DNA of 11,279 nucleotides from contig DATKZJ010000021.1 of NCBI GenBank assembly GCA_035527995.1, positions 1 through 11,279 of the forward strand, written 5' to 3'. This DNA comes from JAFGTF01 sp035527995 (lineage in GTDB: Bacteria; Spirochaetota; B62-G9; DRHN01). The first letter of the stretch is position 1. Each line of letters opens with the position of its first letter. Positions 6,038 through 11,279 of this stretch are shown here, piece after piece. The position numbers and the translations under genes were made by a program. The notes beneath the pieces were generated by a model. It searched no databases. It was not told the origin of the DNA and worked only from the letters and a program-made list of their open reading frames with translations.

Positions 6038-7153
6038 CTATTCCGTCTCTTTTGCTGCAGAGATATCCTTTATCTTCTTTATGATCGCCTTGATGTTCAC
6101 ATGCTTCTTTATAAGCGACTTGGCCCGTTTGATCTTGTCCGTATCCGTCGGGCGGATCTTCACGATGAGGTTGTTCAGCCTCTGCGCGGTCTCGTAGGTC
6201 ATCTCCTTCACCAGGATCATAGGTATATTGGTGCGCTTTACAAGCTTTAGGATCGTCTTATTGGGAAAAATCCCGCCGGTGAGGATTATCCCCTTCACGC
6301 AGTACGCCTTGGAGATCCCTATCACGCATCCGCTCAGTGCAGCGAGAATGAGGTCCTCACGGTTTCCCGGGGTGATTAAAAGCTCGTCTCCACGGAAGAA
6401 CTCGAGCGCCGTATGCGGAGGCATCGCGCCTACGAGGATCTTTCCAACGCTCTGATCGAGCCCCTTTTCGCCGCAAAGAAGCTGCCCGTGGATGTCCTCA
6501 AGAAGCTGACGAATCGTGGGGCTCGACAGCTGGGGACAGAAGGGGACTACCCCAAGCACGTCTATACCTCTCTTGCTAAAGCCATCCCGGACAAGCCGGT
6601 CGATCTTATCGTACTTATCTTCTCTCACCTTGTTTATCACAACACCCAGAAGCTTCACCCCCAGGCTGTCAAACAGCGCCTTGTTGATGCTCACCTCGTC
6701 TATCGGCCTGCCGATCCCGCCAAGTGTCACCAACACTACCGGTGCGTCCAGAAGCTTCGCGACCTCCGCATTGGAAAGGTCGAGCACGGAACCGACCCCG
6801 GCGTGCCCTGTTCCCTCGATCACCATGAAGTCCTTCCCGTGGCTCGCTCTGAGGTACGCCTGCTGGACCTTGCGCCTGAGCTTCTCGGGGTCCCCTTTTT
6901 CGATATACCTCTCTGTAAACCCGCGAGGAATAGCTATGGGGCTCATGTCGGTGAGCTGGTTTTGTATCCCGAAGACCTCCTGCATGAGGGTCGCATCCTT
7001 ATCTATCTTGTGCCCCTGTATTGTGGTGACCTGCTGGCCCACGGGTTTTATGTATCCGACCTGTTCGAAGTATGCGTTGGTTGCAGAGAGGAGTCCAAGA
7101 GCCGTGACTGTCTTACCGTCATTCTGTCGGGTCGCTGCGACATATACACGCAT
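6038..7153 (-). CDS. BioD-like P-loop protein with DRTGG domain (phosphotransacetylase N-terminal-like)
   Basis: The 371-residue protein matches the COG0857 group: an N-terminal dethiobiotin-synthetase-like NTPase domain and a C-terminal DRTGG domain, the same pair that precedes the catalytic part in long phosphotransacetylases. The P-loop is the deviant form ATRQNDGKT at residues 7-15; VIEGTGHAGVGS at 111-122 is the second nucleotide-site motif, and GVVINKV at 170-176 another conserved strand. The DRTGG region begins about 216 (ILVGAMPPHTAL), with ITPGNRED replacing the usual GDR-D. The Pta catalytic domain is absent, so acetyl transfer is not expected; a regulatory or nucleotide-sensing role is plausible. 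The start at 7153 has GGAG seven bases upstream; longer in-frame starts lack a ribosome binding site and homology. It ends the gap-pgk-tpiA-secG run, 110 bases after secG, and may be cotranscribed. Confidence 0.85.
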   Translation of the reverse strand: MRVYVAATRQNDGKTVTALGLLSATNAYFEQVGYIKPVGQQVTTIQGHKIDKDATLMQEVFGIQNQLTDMSPIAIPRGFTERYIEKGDPEKLRRKVQQAYLRASHGKDFMVIEGTGHAGVGSVLDLSNAEVAKLLDAPVVLVTLGGIGRPIDEVSINKALFDSLGVKLLGVVINKVREDKYDKIDRLVRDGFSKRGIDVLGVVPFCPQLSSPTIRQLLEDIHGQLLCGEKGLDQSVGKILVGAMPPHTALEFFRGDELLITPGNREDLILAALSGCVIGISKAYCVKGIILTGGIFPNKTILKLVKRTNIPMILVKEMTYETAQRLNNLIVKIRPTDTDKIKRAKSLIKKHVNIKAIIKKIKDISAAKETE

Positions 7154-7263
7154 CGTGTTACTCCAGCCTAGATAATATGGAACGCTTCCTCGATAAAATT
7201 TGAAAAGGTCCTGCGGATGGTATGGGCCCAAGGGGTTGGTATGCGAGACTCTTCGTGGCCCGT

Positions 7264-7611
7264 TTATTCTTCAGTATCGGAGATATCGACGCCAACGTCC
7301 TCTATATAGGGAATTTCATCAGACGTTTCTTCCGGGAGATCCTCGATCGTTTCCTTCACCTCAAGCATCTCTCGGATCTGGATCTTCGACTGCCGTGAAT
7401 TGAGATAGCCCAGAACAAAACTCACGATGAGGAACAAAGCCGCAAGCAGTGTCGTGAATTTAGTGAGTACGTTGCCTGTCTTCGTTCCAAAGGCGGACTG
7501 GCTTCCTCCTCCGAACAAACCCAATCCTCCGCCCGAGCCCGGCTGTATCAGTACCACTACAATGAGCAGTACCGCAACAATAAAAAAAATAGCTGTTAGT
7601 GATATTACCAT
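7264..7611 (-). CDS. secG: Preprotein translocase subunit SecG
   Basis: SecG is the small membrane subunit of the SecYEG protein-conducting channel and aids SecA-driven export. The 115-residue protein has two hydrophobic helices (about 3-23 and 52-69) flanking the conserved cytoplasmic loop with QPGSGGGLGLFGGGSQSAFG at about 23-42, which is diagnostic. Residues after about 72 form a hydrophilic acidic tail (many Glu and Asp) that makes it longer than minimal SecG proteins. It starts 39 bases after tpiA; AAAGG lies about 9 bases upstream of the ATG. The tpiA-secG order is widespread in bacteria and supports the call. Confidence 0.95.
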   Translation of the reverse strand: MVISLTAIFFIVAVLLIVVVLIQPGSGGGLGLFGGGSQSAFGTKTGNVLTKFTTLLAALFLIVSFVLGYLNSRQSKIQIREMLEVKETIEDLPEETSDEIPYIEDVGVDISDTEE

Positions 7612-7650
7612 GCCTGTTTACCTTTACCTATTAATATATCCTAAAAAGGC

Positions 7651-8406
7651 TCAGGATTCAAACTTTATAATGCGTAGAAAGGAATCCGCCTTCAGCGACG
7701 CCCCACCCACGAGAACTCCATCAATGTTCGGTTTTGCCATCAATCCGTCTATGTTCTGCGGCTTCACCGAGCCACCGTACAATATGCGTATCTCAGAAGC
7801 GGCCTGCTGTGAATAGAGCTCGGAGACAAGCGACCTGATGTACGATTGGACGCCGTCGGCATCCTCCGGCGTTGCAGTCTTTCCCGTACCTATCGCCCAT
7901 ACCGGCTCATAGGCAATGACCACGTCCTTCAGGGTTTCCCCGCTTACGCCCGTGAGTCCGCTTTCAATCTGCCTTTTTATAACATCTTCAGTAGCTTGTG
8001 ATTCCCTCTCCTCCAGAAGCTCGCCTACGCAAAGGACCACCTTGAGCCCCTGTTTCAGTGCTGAGAGCACCTTACTGTTGAGGAGGTCGTCCGGCTCTCC
8101 GAAAACGTGCCGCCTCTCACTGTGACCGATGATTACCCACCGGCATGGAACGGAGAGAAGCATCTTCCCCGAGACCTCACCTGTGAACGCCCCTTCTTCC
8201 TCATGGTAGATGTTCTGTGCGCCGAGCTGGATCTTCGATCCCTCGGTCACCCGGGCAACTTCGCTCAGGAGGGGAAAAGAAGGGCATACAAGTATGTCCC
8301 TGTCCTCAATGTCCCCTGTTCCCTTCACCAGCTCTTCTGCGAGTCGGACCCCGTTTTCGATATCTAAAAACATCTTCCAGTTTGCGGCAATAAAAGGTCG
8401 CCTCAT
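7651..8406 (-). CDS. tpiA: Triosephosphate isomerase
   Basis: The cytosolic enzyme interconverts dihydroxyacetone phosphate and glyceraldehyde 3-phosphate in glycolysis and gluconeogenesis. At 251 residues it has normal length and a complete active site: Asn9 and Lys11 in AANWKM, the electrophile His95 in IGHSERR, the catalytic base Glu167 in AYEPVWAIGTG, whose following residues form the mobile loop, and the phosphate-binding GGSVKPQN and GVLVGGASL near the C-terminus. GTGAGGA precedes the ATG at about 8 bases. It lies 39 bases after pgk and 39 before secG, so it is almost certainly in one transcript with them. Confidence 0.98.
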   Translation of the reverse strand: MRRPFIAANWKMFLDIENGVRLAEELVKGTGDIEDRDILVCPSFPLLSEVARVTEGSKIQLGAQNIYHEEEGAFTGEVSGKMLLSVPCRWVIIGHSERRHVFGEPDDLLNSKVLSALKQGLKVVLCVGELLEERESQATEDVIKRQIESGLTGVSGETLKDVVIAYEPVWAIGTGKTATPEDADGVQSYIRSLVSELYSQQAASEIRILYGGSVKPQNIDGLMAKPNIDGVLVGGASLKADSFLRIIKFES

Positions 8407-8445
8407 CTGCCTGTCCTCACTTCGATTTCTGTGTCAAATATACCG

Positions 8446-9639
8446 TTACTGCAATTTATCGAGAAGCGCCACAACCCCGGGTAGCTCTTTTCCCTCGAGA
8501 AATTCAAGGGAGGCGCCTCCGCCTGTAGATACGTGAGTGATCCGTGCGGCGAGTCCCGCCGAGTTCACCGCAGCAACAGAATCTCCGCCTCCTACCACAG
8601 TCGTGCCCTTACTCGAAGCCAGCGCCTTGGCTAGCTGCCTCGTTCCCTTTGAGAATTTCTCGATCTCGAATACCCCCATCGGCCCGTTCCAAAGGATGGT
8701 CTTTCCGATCTTTATCTCCTTCTTGAACGCCCTCACAGACTTCGGTCCTATATCGAGGCCGATCATCCCCGCGGGGATCGCGTTTGTGTCGACGATCCTG
8801 ACCCTTGCATCCTCCTCGACCTTTTCAGCGATGACGTGGTCAAGTGGGAGCAAAAGTTTGATTTTCTTCTCGTCAGCCTTTTTGATAAGCTGGAAGGCTA
8901 GTTTTACCTTGTCCGTCTCGACCAGCGAGTTTCCGACCTCGAACCCTTTTGCCTTGAGGAATGTGTAGCACATCCCTCCCCCGATGATGAGCACATCGAC
9001 CCGGTCTATGAGCTTTTCGAGCACGCCTATCTTCGTCGAGACTTTCGCCCCGCCGATGATCGCGATGTAAGGGTGCTCCGGAGAATATAGCAGCTTGCCG
9101 AGGAAGTTCATCTCCTTCTCCATAAGGAAACCCGCGTATGCCGGTAAAAGCTTTGCAATTCCCTCTGTCGAAGCATGCGCGCGGTGCGCGGTACCGAATG
9201 CATCATTCACATAAACGTCGGCATAGGCTGCGAGCCCTTCTGCAAACTTCGGGTCGTTCGCCTCCTCCTCCTTGTGGAACCTGAGGTTCTCGAGAATCGC
9301 GACATCGCCGTTCTGCATACCTGAAATTATCTTCTGCGTCTCCTCACCGATCGAGTCTCTGCACACGATGACCTCTTTACCGAGAAGCTCTGAGAGCCTC
9401 TTTCCCACGGGTTCGAGCCTGAGATCTTCCTTTACCTGCCCTTTCGGTCTTCCCAGATGGCTCATAAGCACGAGCTTCGTGTCCTGGTTCATCACATGTT
9501 CTATGGTCGGAAGTGCAGCTCTAATACGCGTGTCATCCGTTATTCTTCCTTTAGAATCGAGAGGAACGTTAAAATCCACCCGCATGATGACGCGCTTACC
9601 GTGTAGGTCGACATCTCTGATCGTCTTCTTATTGATCAT
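8446..9639 (-). CDS. pgk: Phosphoglycerate kinase
   Basis: The cytosolic enzyme transfers the acyl phosphate of 1,3-bisphosphoglycerate to ADP, giving ATP and 3-phosphoglycerate, directly after the step of the upstream gap product. It is full length (397 residues) with both lobes. In the N-lobe, RVDFNVP (20-26) and SHLGRPKG (60-67) bind phosphoglycerate; ENLRFHKEEE and NDAFGTAHRAHAS follow. In the C-lobe, GGAKVSTKIG, LWNGPMGVFE and GGGDSVAAV form the nucleotide site, and STGGGASLEFLEGKELPG closes the protein. GGAG stands about nine bases before the ATG. The spacer to gap is 136 bases, longer than the other spacers of the operon, and contains potential RNA structure. Confidence 0.98.
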   Translation of the reverse strand: MINKKTIRDVDLHGKRVIMRVDFNVPLDSKGRITDDTRIRAALPTIEHVMNQDTKLVLMSHLGRPKGQVKEDLRLEPVGKRLSELLGKEVIVCRDSIGEETQKIISGMQNGDVAILENLRFHKEEEANDPKFAEGLAAYADVYVNDAFGTAHRAHASTEGIAKLLPAYAGFLMEKEMNFLGKLLYSPEHPYIAIIGGAKVSTKIGVLEKLIDRVDVLIIGGGMCYTFLKAKGFEVGNSLVETDKVKLAFQLIKKADEKKIKLLLPLDHVIAEKVEEDARVRIVDTNAIPAGMIGLDIGPKSVRAFKKEIKIGKTILWNGPMGVFEIEKFSKGTRQLAKALASSKGTTVVGGGDSVAAVNSAGLAARITHVSTGGGASLEFLEGKELPGVVALLDKLQ

Positions 9640-9695
9640 GCAACTCTCTCCGTGTCGTAATGGCTTTTCAGTACTATATACCCGTTAATTGGTAA

Positions 9696-9754
9696 AGCTG
9701 CACCAGAATCTTTGCCAGTTCCTGGAAATGTCATCGGACATACAGGTTGCAGCT
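9696..9754 (-). other. Potential branched RNA structure in the gap-pgk spacer
   Basis: In the transcript of the operon, AGCTGCAACC (9745-9754) can pair with GGTGCAGCT (9696-9704), a 9-bp stem with one bulged A. Inside it lie ATGTC-CGAT-GACAT (9728-9741, 5-bp stem) and CCAG-GAA-CTGG (9715-9725). The parts would make a three-way junction of 59 bases, though alternative pairings exist. No T-run follows, so it is not a standard terminator. It may be an intercistronic stability or processing element; no known RNA family is recognised. Confidence 0.35.
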
Positions 9755-9775
9755 GTTTCAATGTACAAAACTCTA

Positions 9776-10771
9776 TTAGAAAAGTTTCTCTGCGAGATCC
9801 ACGACTCTGTTGGAGTATCCCCACTCGTTGTCGTACCAGGAAATTACCTTTACCAATCTCTTGTCGATAACCATTGTAAGGAGCGAATCAAAGATCGATG
9901 AGTACGGGTTGCCGATTACATCCGTCGAGACGATGGGATCGGTGCAGTACTGGAGGATACCCTTCATTGGACCTTCGGCAGCCTTCCGCATGGCATCGTT
10001 CACCATCTCCTTCGTCACATCCTGGCCGACCTCCACCACGAGGTCTACAATAGACCCGTCGGGGACCGGGACCCTCATCGCCATTCCGTCGAGCTTGCCG
10101 TTGAGCGCGGGGATCACTTTCCCGATCGCCTTTGCGGCGCCTGTTGTCGTGGGGATGATGTTCGTTGAAGCGGCGCGAGCTCTCCTGAGATCCGAATGCG
10201 CGAGATCGAGGATACGCTGGTCGTTCGTGAAGGCGTGAATCGTGGTCATGAGGCCGCTCTTGATCGTAAAGCTGTCGTGAAGCACCTTCGAAATCGGCGC
10301 GAGACAGTTGGTCGTACAGGATGCATTGGAAACGATCTTGTCCTCAGGTTTCAGCATATCATCGTTTACGCCGAGCACGATGGTCCGATCGATCTCGTCC
10401 TTTGCGGGCACCGTGAGTATCACCTTCTTCGCCCCTGCATCGAGGTGCATTGCGACCTGTTCCCTTTTCCTGAATACTCCTGTCGACTCGACAGCAAGAT
10501 CGACACCAAGCTCCTTCCAGGGCAGCTTAGAGGGGTCTCTCTCACTGAGCACTTTTACTGCTTTACCGTTTACAGAAAAACCGTCCGACGTGACTTCTAC
10601 TTTTGCGTCCAGTCTTCCGTGGACCGAATCGTATCGAAGCAGATGGGCGAGCTGATCAGGTGGAAACATATCGTTGACAACCACGACCTCAACGTTCTCT
10701 CTTTTATCTGCAATTCTGAAAACGTTTCTTCCGATCCTACCGAATCCGTTGATTGCAATTTTTATAGCCAT
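9776..10771 (-). CDS. gap: Glyceraldehyde-3-phosphate dehydrogenase, NAD-type
   Basis: The tetrameric cytosolic enzyme oxidises glyceraldehyde 3-phosphate with NAD and phosphate to 1,3-bisphosphoglycerate, the substrate of the pgk product. The 331 residues show the Rossmann motif INGFGRIGRN (7-16), Asp34 after the second strand, which favours NAD over NADP, the catalytic Cys152 in SNASCTTNC, and His179 in TTIHAFTNDQ. The C-terminal WYDNEWGYSNR is also diagnostic. GGAGG lies seven bases before the ATG, a strong ribosome binding site fitting a highly expressed gene. It is the first gene of the gap-pgk-tpiA-secG group, 159 bases after lepA. Confidence 0.98.
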   Translation of the reverse strand: MAIKIAINGFGRIGRNVFRIADKRENVEVVVVNDMFPPDQLAHLLRYDSVHGRLDAKVEVTSDGFSVNGKAVKVLSERDPSKLPWKELGVDLAVESTGVFRKREQVAMHLDAGAKKVILTVPAKDEIDRTIVLGVNDDMLKPEDKIVSNASCTTNCLAPISKVLHDSFTIKSGLMTTIHAFTNDQRILDLAHSDLRRARAASTNIIPTTTGAAKAIGKVIPALNGKLDGMAMRVPVPDGSIVDLVVEVGQDVTKEMVNDAMRKAAEGPMKGILQYCTDPIVSTDVIGNPYSSIFDSLLTMVIDKRLVKVISWYDNEWGYSNRVVDLAEKLF

Positions 10772-10796
10772 TCTAAATCCTCCAACTATTGTTTTG

Positions 10797-10829
10797 CTGG
10801 TTTTCGGGTGAATAGTACCCGAGAACCAG
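10797..10829. repeat. 13-bp hairpin in the leader of gap
   Basis: CTGGTTTTCGGGT (10797-10809) and ACCCGAGAACCAG (10817-10829) pair over 13 bp with a single mispaired position, leaving a 7-base loop. It ends 25 bases before the gap ATG and just upstream of its GGAGG. There is no T-run on either side, so it is not a typical lepA terminator. Likely roles are an operator for a dimeric repressor or a 5' stabilising stem-loop of the gap mRNA. Confidence 0.7.
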
Positions 10830-10846
10830 GTTCATGTCATGTAATG

Positions 10847-10856
10847 TTGATATCAA
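10847..10856. promoter_or_regulatory. Palindrome TTGATATCAA upstream of gap
   Basis: A perfect 10-bp palindrome lies between the possible gap promoter and the gap leader hairpin. The form and place would suit a regulator-binding site, but in an AT-rich spacer it may also occur by chance. Confidence 0.25.
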
Positions 10857-10882
10857 ACCGATGCTTAAAAATATATTTTATA

Positions 10883-10911
10883 AGTGTAATAAGTTTTCAT
10901 TAGATCATCAA
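10883..10911 (-). promoter_or_regulatory. Possible promoter of the gap operon
   Basis: On the minus strand TTGATG (10906-10911) is followed after 17 bases by TACACT (10883-10888). Each matches the sigma-70 consensus at four of six bases. A start near 10876 would give a leader of about 105 bases holding the palindrome and the hairpin. Read-through from lepA is also possible since no terminator is visible between them. Confidence 0.3.
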
Positions 10912-10930
10912 GAAATTATATTCCCGGATT

Positions 10931-11279
10931 CTATTCTCTCTTCAGAACCGCCATGAATGCCTGCTGGGGGATGTCTACGTTGCCGACCCTCTTCATGCGT
11001 TTCTTTCCCTCTTTCTGCCGCTCGATCAGCTTTCGCTTTCTCGTGATGTCTCCTCCGTAGCATTTCGCCGTCACGTTCTTTCCGACCGCGCCTATGGTTT
11101 CGCGGGCGATGATCTGTCCCCCGATCGCCGCCTGCACCGCGACCTTGAACAGGTGCCGCGGGATTTCGGCCTTCAGCTTGCGTACGATCTCCCTCGCGCG
11201 CTCGTACGCCCTCTCCCGCCGCACGATCTGTGAGAGCGCGTCCACCTGCTTGCCGTTCACCAGGATGTCGAGCCGCACG
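10931..11279 (-). CDS. lepA: Elongation factor 4 (LepA), C-terminal part only
   Basis: LepA is a ribosome-bound GTPase related to EF-G that acts on stalled or mis-translocated ribosomes. Only the last 115 or so residues are present; the gene continues beyond the right edge and the GTPase domain is not in the window. The fragment is the LepA-specific C-terminal domain: RLDILVNGKQVDALSQIV, then an arginine-rich helix, FKVAVQAAIGG, IIARETIGAVGKNVTAKCYGGDITRKRKL, and the final KRMKRVGNVDIPQQAFMAVL, all highly conserved in the family. The frame is intact to its TAG stop. The valine or GTG at the window edge is an internal codon, not a start. Confidence 0.96.
   Translation of the reverse strand, partial: VRLDILVNGKQVDALSQIVRRERAYERAREIVRKLKAEIPRHLFKVAVQAAIGGQIIARETIGAVGKNVTAKCYGGDITRKRKLIERQKEGKKRMKRVGNVDIPQQAFMAVLKRE

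Noticed and set aside
6413..7175. Long plus-strand open frames opposite the BioD-like gene (252 and 219 codons)
   Set aside because: They are antisense shadows of a well-recognised protein, with no ribosome binding site and no known family.
7154..7231. 26-residue N-terminal extension of the BioD-like protein
   Set aside because: The family starts at the strand before the P-loop, and GGAG stands at the right distance only for the ATG at 7153.
7200..7263. GGGCC/GGCCC inverted repeat after secG as a terminator
   Set aside because: Short stem with a loop of more than 25 bases and no following T-run; it does not establish that secG ends the operon.
10196..10903. 235-codon plus-strand frame over gap and its leader
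   Set aside because: Antisense shadow of the fully conserved GAPDH gene; composition rich in His, Cys and Arg and no start signal.

Overview
The window looks like a chromosomal segment from a Gram-negative, probably anaerobic bacterium. Clues are a lipoprotein with a signal peptide and lipobox, a SecG with an acidic tail, an LepA gene, and a glycolytic cluster of the type seen in Desulfobacterota, Nitrospirota and relatives. The assignment is an inference from gene content and order, not from any search. No tRNA, rRNA, CRISPR array, transposase or integrase was found.

Layout. Positions 1-1469 hold leftward genes: the first codons of a membrane-anchored protein running off the left edge, a family 2 glycosyltransferase, and a small uncertain reading frame whose stop overlaps the glycosyltransferase start (TGATG). 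This is probably the end of a surface-polysaccharide cluster. Positions 1470-1950 are AT-rich and without a convincing gene, but hold an 11-bp inverted repeat and several copies of a GAATTRGT motif in alternating orientation, followed by a good promoter. That promoter drives a rightward 596-residue lipoprotein made of two bacterial Ig-like domains, a DUF2341-like domain and a LamG-like domain. A leftward radical SAM protein of the COG0731 type follows, convergent with the lipoprotein. A 200-bp repeat-bearing intergenic region separates it from a rightward gene encoding an unusual fusion: an N-terminal P-loop ATPase and a C-terminal Asp23/Gls24-like domain.

The right half (10771-6038, all leftward) is a central-carbon operon: gap, pgk, tpiA, secG and a BioD-like/DRTGG protein related to the N-terminal part of phosphotransacetylase. 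gap, pgk and tpiA catalyse consecutive or adjoining steps of lower glycolysis/gluconeogenesis; secG is a translocon subunit commonly found behind tpiA. The operon follows the 3' end of lepA (right edge) after 159 bp. That gap contains a possible promoter, a 10-bp palindrome and a 13-bp hairpin just upstream of the gap ribosome binding site. A second potentially structured RNA segment lies in the unusually long gap-pgk spacer.

Most of the window is ordinary housekeeping. The parts most worth attention are the P-loop/Asp23-like fusion, the DRTGG protein attached to the glycolytic operon, the two structured noncoding segments around gap, and the repeat-rich region before the lipoprotein.
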